This document shows positions 50,963 through 60,708 of a DNA stretch of 64,000 nucleotides, in pieces. The stretch is taken from positions 310,001 to 374,000 of the forward strand of contig CP150183.1 in NCBI GenBank assembly GCA_037965595.1, given 5' to 3'. This stretch comes from Alkalihalobacillus sp. FSL W8-0930. GTDB lineage: Bacteria; Bacillota; Bacilli; Bacillales; Bacillaceae_D. The notes beneath the pieces were generated by a model that was not told the DNA's origin, did not search any database, and was given only the letters and a program-made list of their open reading frames with translations. The translations under genes were made by a program, and so were the position numbers. Each line of letters begins with the position of its first letter. The first letter of the stretch is position 1.

Positions 50963-51724
50963 ATGCACCCTCATCCAAAACAGACCACTCTCAACCAAAA
51001 ATTAGAGCTCGCCGAATTACTTAAAACCAAGCTACTGGAAACATATAATGACCAGATCATAGCCATTGGTCTCTATGGATCCCTTGGGTTAGGAACGTCT
51101 GGACCTTACTCGGATATAGAACTGCATGTCATCACATTAGATGAGGTTAAGATCCCTCAACATGAATTTGTTTATGACGCGTTTAAGGTCGAGATTAGCT
51201 CAAGGGAGGAGAGTGCGGCGATTAGACGCGCTTCGGAGATAAGTGATGCGTGGCCGATAAAAGCGGGTTCGAGTATACATGTTCGCCCACTCTATGATCC
51301 AAATGACTTCTTTAGGAGGTTAAAAAAGCTCCCCTTAGAGATTCCTGATGAACATTTTCGTGAGGCGATGCGTGAATTTATGATATGGGAGCCTTAAGAA
51401 ACAATGGGGAAGCTGAGAAACGCCATGCATACGAAAAATATCTCTTATATTCCAAGAGGTGCAATTGACTTTGCGTGGCAGACAGCAAAATTGATAGGCT
51501 TGGCTAATAAGCGGTATTACACCACTAGAGCCAGAACCTATGAGGAATCGCTTCAGTTTGATTCAAAACCGGTTGGATATGTAGAATTGGTCCAGTTAGT
51601 CATGCAGGGAAGGCTGGATGATCCAGAAGAAGTGTATAGGCGATGTGAGATTCTTTGGGAAGGTATAAATACATGGTTTGAGCACTTAGGCATCGAATAC
51701 CGCACTACAAAGCTTCCGTGGTAA
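50963..51724 (+). pseudogene. ANT(4')-like aminoglycoside nucleotidyltransferase split by one in-frame stop
   Basis: The two halves, 50963-51397 (144 residues) and 51404-51724 (106 residues), are in the same frame and separated only by TAA and two codons. Together they match kanamycin nucleotidyltransferase (ANT(4')) in order and length, about 253 residues as in KNTase. The N-terminal half has the polymerase-beta-type motif YGSLGLGTSGPYSDIE. The second half has MGKLRN and IGLANKRYYTTRA, which align with AGKWRN and IGLHHRICYTTSA of KNTase. The stop falls between two Glu residues near the family's catalytic Glu145. Either one point mutation inactivated it, or the second half is made from its own ATG at 51404. 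Confidence 0.8.
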
Positions 51725-51731
51725 CCCATTT

Positions 51732-51900
51732 ACTAAGAACAAAAGCTCAAACACCAAGACCGAACTGACTAACACCAAGAAATACCCCATTTCTACCAAG
51801 CGAAAATACCCCCTCCACCAAGAAGGAACATCAAATAGCAAGAAGCACCTAAGTCGTGCCAAGAACTCTCATTCATTTACCAAGTACCGGGGCCCCTCTA
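51732..51900 (+). repeat. Family A tandem repeat array, locus 2
   Basis: Eight or nine units of 20-21 bp with CCAAG, GCAAG or CTAAG cores followed by about 15 variable bases. It lies between the convergent nucleotidyltransferase remnant and the lipoprotein gene, in the same orientation as the other arrays. Confidence 0.85.
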
Positions 51901-51922
51901 ACAAAGAGAGGTCCTCCCAAAA

Positions 51923-52393
51923 TCAATGATGCTTACTCTCACCCTGCTGCTCAGAAGCGACACCGCCGGCTTCGTTAAAGGCGTTAATCTCATCTTCTGA
52001 AACATCCCCAACAAAGATCGGTTGAATCGGCATGGAGTGCATGTCACGCGCGCTCACGTGGGCTTGCACGAGGAAAATGCCGTCCTCTGAAAAGGTATAA
52101 TCAATTTGATAGAGTCCGTCTGATTGTAGCTTCGCCTCTTCTAAAAACCCATTCTCTCGGTCCTCACTTTCCCAGATTTCAATGACCACGTCACGTGCAT
52201 CATCAACGGGTTCATCTCCTTGCGAGACGTGTACGGGGATGGCGAGCTTTTCGTTTGGACTGGAGGTTTCGGGTATGTCAATGTCGACCTCTATGACATC
52301 TGGGATAATGGCTTCCATGTTTTGCTCACTATTTGTGCAAGCGCTTAGAAAAAAAGCGGTAATAAGTAAGATGCTGTATGTCATACGTTTCAT
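51923..52393 (-). CDS. Lipoprotein with FixH/YtkA-like domain
   Basis: A 156-residue lipoprotein: signal peptide with lipobox FLSAC, then a beta-sandwich of the YtkA/FixH-like type (about 40-130) with DGLYQIDYTFSEDGIFLVQAHVSARDMHSM. The C-terminus ends in KHH and may bind metal. I use the ATG at 52393 because the spacing to AAGGA is better than for the upstream ATG. YtkA-like domains are linked with copper or respiratory-protein handling, but the role here is unproven. Confidence 0.75.
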   Translation of the reverse strand: MKRMTYSILLITAFFLSACTNSEQNMEAIIPDVIEVDIDIPETSSPNEKLAIPVHVSQGDEPVDDARDVVIEIWESEDRENGFLEEAKLQSDGLYQIDYTFSEDGIFLVQAHVSARDMHSMPIQPIFVGDVSEDEINAFNEAGGVASEQQGESKHH

Positions 52394-52606
52394 CATAAAC
52401 ATTCCTTACATTTTAGAATTAAGAGGGGAATCATTTTAAGCATAATAAAGAATGAAGCTCCTGTCATCTTACAAATGAGAAAATCCAGTATATGAATTTC
52501 CTTCCATCATGATAAACTAAAAGAATAGATTTTACGTATAGTATAAGAGGTAGTTGTTAAATTTCAGTGAAGTTTAGTAGATTTGAACAAGATTGGGGAG
52601 GATGAC

Positions 52607-53620
52607 ATGATTACATATCCACTTATGAAAAAAGCGGCGACCATTGGGGTGACGGCTCCTTCCTCAGGTGTTGACCCTGATCTCCATCATATTGTAAAAG
52701 AAGCGGTGAAGCGTCTAGAGGAAAAGGGATATTCTTTTCAAATTGGTGAAACAACATGGACGCAGCATAAGGCAAAGGCTGCCCCTGCACAAGCACGTGC
52801 GGAGGAACTAAATCAGATGATGACAAATGATGAGGTAGAAGTCATCATTCCTCCTTGGGGTGGAGAGCTTCTTATTGAAATTCTTGAGCATCTTGACTTT
52901 GAATCGATGAAAACGAAATGGATTTTAGGCTACTCTGACGTAAGCTTGCTGTTACTTACGATTACGCTTCAAACAGGAATTGCAACGGCTCACGGAACAA
53001 ATCTTGTTGATCTAAGAGGAGAAGCGTGTGATCCGACAACCGCCATGTGGGAGAAGGTCCTGTCTACTGAATCGGGTGGAGAAGTGGTTCAATATTCGTC
53101 TGAGAATTATCAAAAGGAATGGGATCATGCAAATCCAAGCCCACATGTGTTTCATCTAACCGAACAAACGGAGTGGAAAACAACAACAGGTGAGCGAGTC
53201 GAGATCGAAGGCCGGTTGCTTGGAGGATGCGTTGATGTGATCCATCACCTTGTTGGTACGCCTTACGGGGATGTTGCGACTTTTAGAAGACGATTCATTG
53301 AGGAAGAACCCGTTGTTTGGTACTTCGAGAATTGCGAAATGACAACAACCGATTTAAAAAGGTCGCTCATTCAAATGAAGCTTGCTGGTTGGTTTGAAGA
53401 GTGTGCAGGCATCTTGTTCGGTAGAAGTGCGGCAAATACGCCAGTTGAGGGGTATACGGCAGAGGACGTCTATCGGGATCTGGCTGAAGAACTTGGCATT
53501 CCAATCGTATATGACATCGACTGTGGACATGTGCCTCCTCAGCTTACGCTCATAAATGGTGCGTATGCGAGAGTTGAGACGGAGAACGGACAGGGGAAAA
53601 TAACGCAGTGGTTTAAATAA
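52607..53620 (+). CDS. LD-carboxypeptidase family protein (S66, MccF-like)
   Basis: A 337-residue S66 serine peptidase. The ATG at 52607 follows GGGGAGG. The opening AATIGVTAPSSGVDPDL, the nucleophile Ser in GYSDVSLLL, GGCVDVIHHLVGTP, the Glu region WYFENCE, and His in DIDCGHVPPQLTL match the family. Members cut the terminal D-amino acid from murein tetrapeptides, or act in self-immunity to microcin C (MccF). No signal peptide, so it acts in the cytoplasm. The choice between the two roles is open. Confidence 0.88.
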   Translation: MITYPLMKKAATIGVTAPSSGVDPDLHHIVKEAVKRLEEKGYSFQIGETTWTQHKAKAAPAQARAEELNQMMTNDEVEVIIPPWGGELLIEILEHLDFESMKTKWILGYSDVSLLLLTITLQTGIATAHGTNLVDLRGEACDPTTAMWEKVLSTESGGEVVQYSSENYQKEWDHANPSPHVFHLTEQTEWKTTTGERVEIEGRLLGGCVDVIHHLVGTPYGDVATFRRRFIEEEPVVWYFENCEMTTTDLKRSLIQMKLAGWFEECAGILFGRSAANTPVEGYTAEDVYRDLAEELGIPIVYDIDCGHVPPQLTLINGAYARVETENGQGKITQWFK

Positions 53621-53631
53621 ATCAATGAACG

Positions 53632-53676
53632 CCTCATATTTATATATACTTTGTATATATAAATATGAGGTTTTTT
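53632..53676 (+). terminator. Long perfect hairpin terminator
   Basis: CCTCATATTTATATATAC pairs perfectly over 18 bp with its complement around TTT, followed by six T. Its apex contains TATATAC-TTT-GTATATA, nearly the same as the PadR-type operator just downstream, so it may also bind the regulator. Confidence 0.85.
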
Positions 53677-53697
53677 ACTATTTAAAGATTGATTTAC

Positions 53698-53714
53698 TAT
53701 ATACTTAGTATATA
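53698..53714. promoter_or_regulatory. PadR-type operator before the ABC exporter operon
   Basis: TATATAC-TTA-GTATATA, a perfect palindrome with 7-bp arms, about 30 bases before the ABC gene start. Its form (ATAC...GTAT) is usual for PadR regulators, and a PadR gene is third in the operon. Confidence 0.7.
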
Positions 53715-53742
53715 ATTAAATCGAGATTGAGGAGGGATTAAC

Positions 53743-54462
53743 ATGATTCAAATGAAAGGTCTGACAAAGACATTTAAACAGGGTCAAGAGCAAACAACGG
53801 TATTAAAGGGGATTGATTTAACGATTAAAGAAGGAGAATTCGTAGCCATTATGGGACCAAGTGGCTCAGGAAAAAGCACACTCCTTCAGTTAGTAGGTGG
53901 ACTTGATCTACCGACTTCCGGGGATATCCAGATAAGTAATGAACAACTACATAAGATGAACGAAAAAGAGCGAACAGTTTATCGAAGAAAACATTTGGGA
54001 TTTGTCTTTCAAAACTATCAACTGCTTCCTACATTAACAGTAAAGGAAAATATCGCGTTTCCTATTCATGCAGATCGGAAAGTGAAAAAACAGGATGAAG
54101 AGCGCGTAAACCAGCTCATTCAAGCGGTTGGTCTTGCGAGATACGGTAATAAAAAAGCGAATGTACTCAGTGGAGGTCAGCAACAACGGGTCGCTGTAGC
54201 GCGGGCTTTAGCGAATCAACCTTCTGTGTTACTTGCTGATGAGCCTACAGGGAACCTAGACCGAGAAAAGGCTGAAGAGATTCTTCATTTGTTAGCAGGT
54301 TTTCATCGTAAAGAAGGGCAAACCATTGTGATGGTGACCCATGATATCTTTGCAGCGGGCTTTGCAGATCGAATCATTCTGTTCAAAGATGGCCTGATTG
54401 ATCAGGAGATTCGAAGAGAGGATGAACAGTATGCTGAGTACTTGGCTCATTTCATGGCGTAA
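53743..54462 (+). CDS. ABC transporter ATPase, MacB/LolD type
   Basis: A 239-residue ABC ATPase. Walker A GPSGSGKST, Q-loop FVFQNYQLLPTLTVKEN, signature LSGGQQQRVAVARAL, Walker B VLLADEPTGNLD and H-loop MVTHD are all present. The GGLDLPTSG block is typical of MacB/LolD/BceA-type exporters. It begins an operon with an FtsX-type permease, a PadR regulator and a membrane protein. Confidence 0.93.
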   Translation: MIQMKGLTKTFKQGQEQTTVLKGIDLTIKEGEFVAIMGPSGSGKSTLLQLVGGLDLPTSGDIQISNEQLHKMNEKERTVYRRKHLGFVFQNYQLLPTLTVKENIAFPIHADRKVKKQDEERVNQLIQAVGLARYGNKKANVLSGGQQQRVAVARALANQPSVLLADEPTGNLDREKAEEILHLLAGFHRKEGQTIVMVTHDIFAAGFADRIILFKDGLIDQEIRREDEQYAEYLAHFMA

Positions 54463-56887
54463 TCTCACTTCTCAAAAAAAGAAAGTCTTTATCACATGGC
54501 TCGCGATGATGCTAGGTGTGGCATTTCTGACAGCGATGCTTGTTGCGGATCGAACAACAAAGGATGTATTCACCTACTATGAAGAAATGTATGTTGGGAA
54601 TGCGGACTATTGGATTTTAAGTGATAATCATACGTATTCAGTTGACGCAGTCGGTGATTTGGAAGCGTATCCAGAAGTCGCTCATACGTTAACTGCTTTA
54701 GATAAACAGGATTATTTGATCTTAGATGAATCCCGCTCCCAAAACGAACGCTCTGTGAGGATCACCGGAGTGAGCGACCAGACTAGTCCTTTATTAACGA
54801 TGCCGGTAGTCGAGGGGAGCCTAGATAATGAAGGCGTTGTGGTCCCGGAAAGTGTAGCTGAGCTATTAGAAAAAAGAGTGGGAGAAACCTTGACCTTTGA
54901 AGGGATGGGAGAGTTACCAATATCGGCTATTGTTGAGTATACACAGCTTCTTTCAAGTCCAGAGTCTTGGGATGCGGCTGAGTCCAGTAGTTTTCGAGTG
55001 ATGGCTCCTCTGGACATTGTTCAAAAGCAGTTTGGTCTTGAAGAAGAAGTATCCTACGTCAGAATTGAGACAACGAACCAAGCAGATGGTGCGGCTTGGT
55101 ATCAGGAGATGGAAGAGAATTTGTCTGGCAGCCAGGCCTACGTTCAACCGGTTGTTGCGGATGATCGCCAGAGTAACGATATTGAAGGATTGTATACGTT
55201 CTTCTATTTAATTGCCGCATTAGCGATTTTCATTAGTGGCTTTATTATTTTTAATATGATCTACACAAGTGTGATGGAGCGTAAAAAAGAATTTGCTATC
55301 ATGAAGAGTTTGGGCTATGAACAATGGTCGGTCTCAAAAATCGTTATGAATGAGCTGTTTCTTTTATCAATAATAAGTGTTTTGGTAGGTGTGCCGTTCG
55401 GTGTCTTCCTAGGAGATTTGTTTATGCAAGCGATACTTGGCGTGTTTGCATTTGATATGGTCTATGAGCTCAATTGGCTTTGGCCGGTTATCATTGCAGC
55501 AATGATCGGGATAATCTTTCCTGCTTTATTTTCTGTTTTCCCTATCTATTTGGCAGGGAAGACATCGATCCTTCTTACGTTAAAAGGAGGGGACCAGACG
55601 GAGCCGGAAAGTCACATAAAAAGATGGCTTCGGCCGATGGTAGGGATCGTGTTAATAGGTCTGGTGTTTATTGATTATCCTCTTACTTACCTAAGTGTAA
55701 TCATAGGAATTGTTCTGCTCTTTCCAGTCCTTATTCGTGGAATTCATTTTGTTGCGGGTCCTTTTCTACGTACGTATTCAAGCAAGTTGGCAAAGAAGAA
55801 TCTGATGCAACAGCTTGGGCGTAACGCAAACACAGCAAGCATTCTCGCTATTGGAGTGGCTGTCATTCTACTATTAGCTGCCGCAGTCAATTCAGCTCCG
55901 GATCAATACGAAAAAGACATTCGAGCTACATTCGGTGGCGATCTGCGGGTATCCTCTGAGTCATTTTGGTCTGAGGAACAAATCCAGCAGATAAGGGACC
56001 TTGATTCAGTTAATCATGTAGAACCACTAAAGGAAGCGACACCCATTACTTGGTTAACGAGTGAGGGTGATGAGAGACAGTTCTCGGTGATGGGTGTGAA
56101 TGAAAAACAAGCTCCTCTTTTTCATGATCAATCCGAAAAAATAAAAAAGTTAATGGAGGGTATGTCCGTTGTATTAGGTGAGAGAGCTTTTCAGGAGTGG
56201 GGTGGTGAGATTGGCGATTCTATTCTGATGAGAACAGTTTATGGAGAGCAAGAATTTATCGTAGTGGATATGGTACAAACCTCGCATTACTCGGGGTATG
56301 TAGCGTTTATGCTTGATACAGGGCTGCTTCATGATTTTGGATGGGTTGGTGCACAGAATTTGATGGTGACTATCGAGGATGGGAGTGCCATTGAAATACG
56401 TGATCAAATTTGGGAGATGGATGAAGGTCATATCTCAAAAATTGAAACGGTTGATGACCAGATTCAATCCACGACATTAGCGATCACCGGGATGAGTGAT
56501 TTGATGCTGATTTTAATGATTACAATCATTGCACTAGCAAGTGTAGGAACCGCCAATACTCTGTTGATGAATGCATTAGAGAGAGCTAAAGAGATAACCA
56601 CCATGAGAGCGATTGGCTTTACGACTCAACAGGTGTCGAGCATGTTGATCATCGAAGGAATCTTAGTCGGTGTTTCTGGAATAGCAGGTGGAATTGTATT
56701 CGGTGTCCTTCTCATCTATTTCATGAGTCAGTCAGCTTGGATGGACGGCTTTATGACATTTCAACTCCCTTTTGATACGATCATATTGACTATTGTAGCA
56801 GGTATTCTTTTGAGTCTGCTTGCTGCGTGGTATGCTAGTCGAAGTGCGACGAAGCTAGATATTCAATCGTCAATAAGAGAAGGTTGA
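54431..56887 (+). CDS. ABC transporter permease with two FtsX domains
   Basis: An 818-residue permease. The ATG at 54431 follows AGAGAGGATG and overlaps the ATPase gene by 32 bp. One N-terminal membrane helix (about 17-35), a large external domain (about 40-240), an FtsX block of three helices (about 255-385), further helices around 405-445, then a second external domain and a C-terminal FtsX block (about 690-810). It should export or extract lipids, lipoproteins or peptides with the preceding ATPase. The cargo is unknown. Confidence 0.9.
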   Translation: MLSTWLISWRNLTSQKKKVFITWLAMMLGVAFLTAMLVADRTTKDVFTYYEEMYVGNADYWILSDNHTYSVDAVGDLEAYPEVAHTLTALDKQDYLILDESRSQNERSVRITGVSDQTSPLLTMPVVEGSLDNEGVVVPESVAELLEKRVGETLTFEGMGELPISAIVEYTQLLSSPESWDAAESSSFRVMAPLDIVQKQFGLEEEVSYVRIETTNQADGAAWYQEMEENLSGSQAYVQPVVADDRQSNDIEGLYTFFYLIAALAIFISGFIIFNMIYTSVMERKKEFAIMKSLGYEQWSVSKIVMNELFLLSIISVLVGVPFGVFLGDLFMQAILGVFAFDMVYELNWLWPVIIAAMIGIIFPALFSVFPIYLAGKTSILLTLKGGDQTEPESHIKRWLRPMVGIVLIGLVFIDYPLTYLSVIIGIVLLFPVLIRGIHFVAGPFLRTYSSKLAKKNLMQQLGRNANTASILAIGVAVILLLAAAVNSAPDQYEKDIRATFGGDLRVSSESFWSEEQIQQIRDLDSVNHVEPLKEATPITWLTSEGDERQFSVMGVNEKQAPLFHDQSEKIKKLMEGMSVVLGERAFQEWGGEIGDSILMRTVYGEQEFIVVDMVQTSHYSGYVAFMLDTGLLHDFGWVGAQNLMVTIEDGSAIEIRDQIWEMDEGHISKIETVDDQIQSTTLAITGMSDLMLILMITIIALASVGTANTLLMNALERAKEITTMRAIGFTTQQVSSMLIIEGILVGVSGIAGGIVFGVLLIYFMSQSAWMDGFMTFQLPFDTIILTIVAGILLSLLAAWYASRSATKLDIQSSIREG

Positions 56888-56894
56888 GGCAACT

Positions 56895-57401
56895 ATGTCA
56901 GTAAAATTTGGAATCCTAACATTACTTAGTTTAAAAAAACATCACGGTTATGAGCTTAAAATAGAAGTAGACTCACTACTTGGGTTAAAAGGGAAGATAA
57001 ACCCAGGGCAGATTTACACGACATTGGATCGATTAATGAGAGATGAGCTGGTTTCATCGCCGGAAATCGATGATCAAGAAAGGAAGCTTTTTACGATTGA
57101 AGGTAAAGGGGAGCAAGAGCTTAAACATTGGCTATTAGAACCAGTTACGTATCAATCCACAAAGGATGACTTCTTCTTTAAATGGAGCTGTGCGAGAAAG
57201 ATCGATTTTTCTCAAGAGGATCAAATGCTTACTCAACAAAAAACGCTCATTGTTAAAGAAGTAATGGAGCTAACAAAACAGAAGACGGAGCTCCTTTTTT
57301 CTGGAGAGGAGCGCAAATATTTATTAGTAACGGGAGCTTTGCTTCATTTAGAAGCGGACCTTAATTGGTTAAATCAAGTGATGAACCGTATGAAAAAATG
57401 A
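56895..57401 (+). CDS. PadR-family transcriptional regulator
   Basis: A 168-residue PadR protein. The N-terminal winged helix reads FGILTLLSLKKHHGYELKIEVD and INPGQIYTTLDRLMRDELV; the C-terminal helices (about 85-168, Vir_C-like) give the dimer. It stands 7 bases after the permease gene and probably controls its own operon by binding the palindrome at 53698. Confidence 0.9.
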   Translation: MSVKFGILTLLSLKKHHGYELKIEVDSLLGLKGKINPGQIYTTLDRLMRDELVSSPEIDDQERKLFTIEGKGEQELKHWLLEPVTYQSTKDDFFFKWSCARKIDFSQEDQMLTQQKTLIVKEVMELTKQKTELLFSGEERKYLLVTGALLHLEADLNWLNQVMNRMKK

Positions 57402-57419
57402 TAAGGAGAGCAGGGGACG

Positions 57420-58058
57420 ATGAACTTTCTATTACAATACAACTGGGAACTGTTTATTGCTGCTGAAGTGTTATCTGTTGTTGCCTTGCTTTTGTTTGGG
57501 GTCACTCGGTATTGGTTTATACAGGGAAGAACCAGTTATTTATTTATAGGGTTATTTCTCCTTCTTCTTGTACTTGAAGCCCTGCTTGGACTCTACGTCT
57601 ACCAACAGACAGGGGAGATCTCAACTTTTCTCATTATCATCACGTTGTTTGTTCTCTATGCCTGTACCTTTGGTATTTTTGACTTTATCCGATTGGATCG
57701 CTGGATGAGAACCAAGATTGGCAAGCTTCGTGGAGTCGAGTTATTGACAGATAAGGATTACAAAAGAATTGAACGGTCAAAAGACCCGAAATACAAAGCG
57801 AAGAAATATCGAATATCCTCTACCATCCACCTCATTGTCTTTTTTGCAGGGCAGTTCTTGCTATGGTCATTGGGGACCAGTGGGTTAGATGAAATGATTG
57901 GTTATGCTTCAGACTTGTCGTGGATTGAGGACGGTCATTATGAGAATTCTCCGTACCAGAATGAAGCAATGTTTGCAGTTGGGACGATCTGGGGCATCGT
58001 ATTTGTCGCTGACTTTTTGTATTCATGGTCGTATACTCTTTTTCCAAGTAACAAATAA
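57420..58058 (+). CDS. Membrane protein of the PadR-linked exporter operon
   Basis: A 212-residue integral membrane protein with five predicted helices (about 10-27, 40-58, 70-92, 140-160, 187-205) and a basic cytoplasmic loop (about 100-138, rich in Lys and Arg). I do not recognise a family. It is 18 bases after the PadR gene, and the operon terminator follows it, so it is the last gene of the exporter operon. It could assist the ABC transporter or sense membrane stress (inference). Confidence 0.75.
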   Translation: MNFLLQYNWELFIAAEVLSVVALLLFGVTRYWFIQGRTSYLFIGLFLLLLVLEALLGLYVYQQTGEISTFLIIITLFVLYACTFGIFDFIRLDRWMRTKIGKLRGVELLTDKDYKRIERSKDPKYKAKKYRISSTIHLIVFFAGQFLLWSLGTSGLDEMIGYASDLSWIEDGHYENSPYQNEAMFAVGTIWGIVFVADFLYSWSYTLFPSNK

Positions 58059-58063
58059 TTCGT

Positions 58064-58099
58064 AAAGAGCTTTCACAAAAAAGTGAAGGCTCTTTTTTT
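58064..58099 (+). terminator. Terminator of the PadR/ABC operon
   Basis: AAAGAGCTTTCAC pairs with GTGAAGGCTCTTT around six A, followed by a T run. Confidence 0.87.
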
Positions 58100-58109
58100 G
58101 CGAAACATT

Positions 58110-58182
58110 CAAATGATCATTTGTTTATTTGATTGACATTTTCTTGAGTTAAGAATAATATAATAATCAAATAAACATTTGA
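58110..58182 (+). promoter_or_regulatory. cadCA promoter region with two CadC-type operators
   Basis: The palindromes CAAATGATCATTTG (58110-58123) and TCAAATAAACATTTGA (58167-58182) match the known CadC box form with TCAAATAA half-sites. Between them lie TTGACA (58133-58138) and a TATAAT (58159-58164) with a long 20-bp spacer. Metal-free CadC should repress here. Confidence 0.75.
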
Positions 58183-58196
58183 ATGAGGTGTAAGCA

Positions 58197-58565
58197 ATGA
58201 CATCCGTTAAAGAAACGCAAGATACATGTGAAGTTGTTTCTTTTGAAGAGGAAAAGGTTCAACGAGTAACAGGCTTAGTGCAAAGCGTTGATTTTGTACC
58301 CGTAGCTGATGTATTTAAAGCATTATCCGATGTTACACGTCTTAAGATTGCCTATGCGTTGCTACAGGAAGAAGAGCTTTGTGTATGTGATGTGGCCAAT
58401 ATAATTGGGATGACCACGGCATCCACCTCGCATCATTTAAGGCATTTACGCAACTTACGTATTGCAAAAAGTCGAAAGGAAGGAAAAATGGTCTATTACT
58501 CGTTGGATGATGAGCATGTCCGCCAGCTGGTGATGATGGCTGTCCAACATAGTCAGGAGGTGTAA
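58197..58565 (+). CDS. cadC: CadC, ArsR-family metal-sensing repressor
   Basis: A 122-residue ArsR/SmtB-type repressor. The metal-site motif ELCVCDVA lies in the alpha-3 helix, and N-terminal Cys11 in QDTCEVV can complete the Cd/Pb/Zn site as in staphylococcal CadC. The recognition helix is [16 protein letters not shown]. It releases DNA on binding Cd, Pb or Zn. It stands 2 bases before cadA in one operon. Confidence 0.92.
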   Translation: MTSVKETQDTCEVVSFEEEKVQRVTGLVQSVDFVPVADVFKALSDVTRLKIAYALLQEEELCVCDVANIIGMTTASTSHHLRHLRNLRIAKSRKEGKMVYYSLDDEHVRQLVMMAVQHSQEV

Positions 58566-58567
58566 CG

Positions 58568-60691
58568 ATGAGTGAGCATACAGAATCAAATGTGTACCGG
58601 GTTGAAGGATTCTCGTGTGCAGGCTGCGCTGGGACCTTTGAGAAAAACGTGAAAAAGCTTGATGGAGTGTCGGATGCAAAGGTTAATTTTGGTGCCTCAA
58701 AGATTACCGTTTACGGTTCAACCAATGTGGCAGAGCTGGAACAGGCTGGTGCTTTTGAAAAGCTGAAGGTGCGACCTGAGCATGAACGGACAGCACCTGG
58801 GTCGAACGAAGAACAAGAATTTTCCTCCTTTATCCAAAAGCATATGACTGTAATTGGTTCACTTTTGTTTCTGTTGTTTGGTTTTTTATCTTATGGAGTA
58901 AATGGAGAAGACAATCTGGTGACAGTCCTTGCATTTGCCACTTCGATGGTGATCGGAGGATATACGCTGTTTAAGCAAGGGTTACTCAACTTAACGCGCC
59001 TTCAGTTTGATATGCGAACATTGATGACCATCGCCGTTATAGGTGCAGCGATCATTGGTGAATGGACAGAAGGAGCCATTGTTGTCATTCTGTTTGCGAT
59101 TAGTGAAGCACTTGAACGTTTTTCGATGGATCGAGCCAGACAATCCATTCGCTCACTCATGGATATTGCTCCAAAAGAAGCATTGATCAAACGAAATGGC
59201 CATGAGATGACGGTTAACGTAGAAGACATACAGATTGGCGACGTGATGATTGTTAAGCCTGGGCAAAAACTCGCCATGGACGGTATTGTAGTCTCAGGTC
59301 ATTCATCTATGAACCAATCAGCGATTACAGGAGAGTCCATACCTGTTGAAAAGCATATAGAGGATGAAGTGTTTGCAGGAACGTTAAACGAAGAGGGATT
59401 GCTTGAGGTTCGTGTAACCAAACATGTAAAAGACACAACCCTTTCAAAAGTCATTCAGCTCGTGGAAGACGCGCAGGCAGAACGGGCACCATCACAAGCC
59501 TTTGTTGATACCTTTGCGAAATACTACACACCGGCCATTATTCTGGTGGCCGTACTTGTGGCAGTTCTGCCTCCACTTCTTATGGGAGGAGATTGGCAGA
59601 CGTGGATTTACCAAGGTCTAGCCGTACTGGTTGTTGGATGCCCATGTGCACTTGTGATCTCGACACCCGTTGCGATTGTAACGGCAATTGGAAACGCAGC
59701 GAAACACGGCGTTTTGATCAAAGGTGGCGTTTACCTAGAAGAAATCGGTGCGCTTAAAGCGATAGCCTTTGATAAAACTGGCACATTAACAAAAGGTGTA
59801 CCTGTTGTCACAAATTTTGTTGAATTAAGTGATGTGGACTCGAGTGATCTCCTTGCGATTGTTTCGGCGCTTGAATCAAACTCACAGCATCCCCTTGCAT
59901 CGGCCATTGTTCGAAAAGCAGAGGAGGAGCAGGTTTTTGATCGAGATCTGGATGTGACAGATTTTACATCAATTACGGGTAAAGGCTTAAAAGGAATTGT
60001 TGGCGGAGTCACTTATTATGTAGGAAGTCCCGCTTTATTTGAGGACCGAGTTGCTGAGTATATGGAACGGATTCAACCATTACAAGAGCAAGGAAAAACA
60101 GTGATGGTCGTGGGAACAAATGATGAGATTCTCGCACTCATTGCCGTAGCAGATGAAGTCCGAGAGTCCAGTCGTAGCGTCATCTCTGCGCTTCATGAAA
60201 ATGGAATCCGCAGAACGATTATGCTGACAGGTGATAATAAAGGGACCGCACATGCCATTGCAAACGATATCGGAATCACTCACGTACGTGCTGAACTGAT
60301 GCCTGAAGATAAACTCACTCAAGTGAAAGAACTTCAAGCGGAGTTTGGAAAAGTAGCGATGATCGGCGATGGAGTCAACGATGCCCCGGCCCTTGCCGCA
60401 TCAACAGTTGGGATTGCGATGGGCGGAGCTGGAACCGATACAGCACTTGAAACAGCAGACATTGCGCTGATGGGCGACGACTTAAAAAAATTACCTTACA
60501 CCGTTAAGCTTAGCCGCCGCGCACTCGCTATCATCAAACAGAATATTACCTTCTCGCTCGGAATTAAATTGCTTGCGCTCATGCTCGTTGTGCCAGGCTG
60601 GCTCACACTTTGGATTGCCATCCTTGCCGATGTTGGGGCGACTCTTCTAGTAACAGCGAATGGGTTGAGACTGTTGAAGGTGAAGGAATGA
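58568..60691 (+). CDS. cadA: CadA, P-type ATPase exporting Cd/Zn/Pb
   Basis: A 707-residue P1B-type ATPase. The N-terminal heavy-metal domain has CAGC (residues 17-20). Eight membrane helices are expected. The ion-binding CPC is Cys358-Pro-Cys360 in [11 protein letters not shown]. The phosphorylation site is Asp402 in DKTGTLTKG. The hinge motif is [12 protein letters not shown]. An HP pair (SQHPLA) marks the nucleotide-binding domain of P1B pumps. Soft divalent metals are pumped from the cytoplasm. A repeat array begins directly behind its stop. Confidence 0.95.
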   Translation: MSEHTESNVYRVEGFSCAGCAGTFEKNVKKLDGVSDAKVNFGASKITVYGSTNVAELEQAGAFEKLKVRPEHERTAPGSNEEQEFSSFIQKHMTVIGSLLFLLFGFLSYGVNGEDNLVTVLAFATSMVIGGYTLFKQGLLNLTRLQFDMRTLMTIAVIGAAIIGEWTEGAIVVILFAISEALERFSMDRARQSIRSLMDIAPKEALIKRNGHEMTVNVEDIQIGDVMIVKPGQKLAMDGIVVSGHSSMNQSAITGESIPVEKHIEDEVFAGTLNEEGLLEVRVTKHVKDTTLSKVIQLVEDAQAERAPSQAFVDTFAKYYTPAIILVAVLVAVLPPLLMGGDWQTWIYQGLAVLVVGCPCALVISTPVAIVTAIGNAAKHGVLIKGGVYLEEIGALKAIAFDKTGTLTKGVPVVTNFVELSDVDSSDLLAIVSALESNSQHPLASAIVRKAEEEQVFDRDLDVTDFTSITGKGLKGIVGGVTYYVGSPALFEDRVAEYMERIQPLQEQGKTVMVVGTNDEILALIAVADEVRESSRSVISALHENGIRRTIMLTGDNKGTAHAIANDIGITHVRAELMPEDKLTQVKELQAEFGKVAMIGDGVNDAPALAASTVGIAMGGAGTDTALETADIALMGDDLKKLPYTVKLSRRALAIIKQNITFSLGIKLLALMLVVPGWLTLWIAILADVGATLLVTANGLRLLKVKE

Positions 60692-60708
60692 TGTGTGTGT
60701 GGGTCGGT

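Noticed and set aside
55017-55211. Short frames inside the FtsX permease gene
   Set aside because: Overlap a large, well-supported coding region and have no family features.
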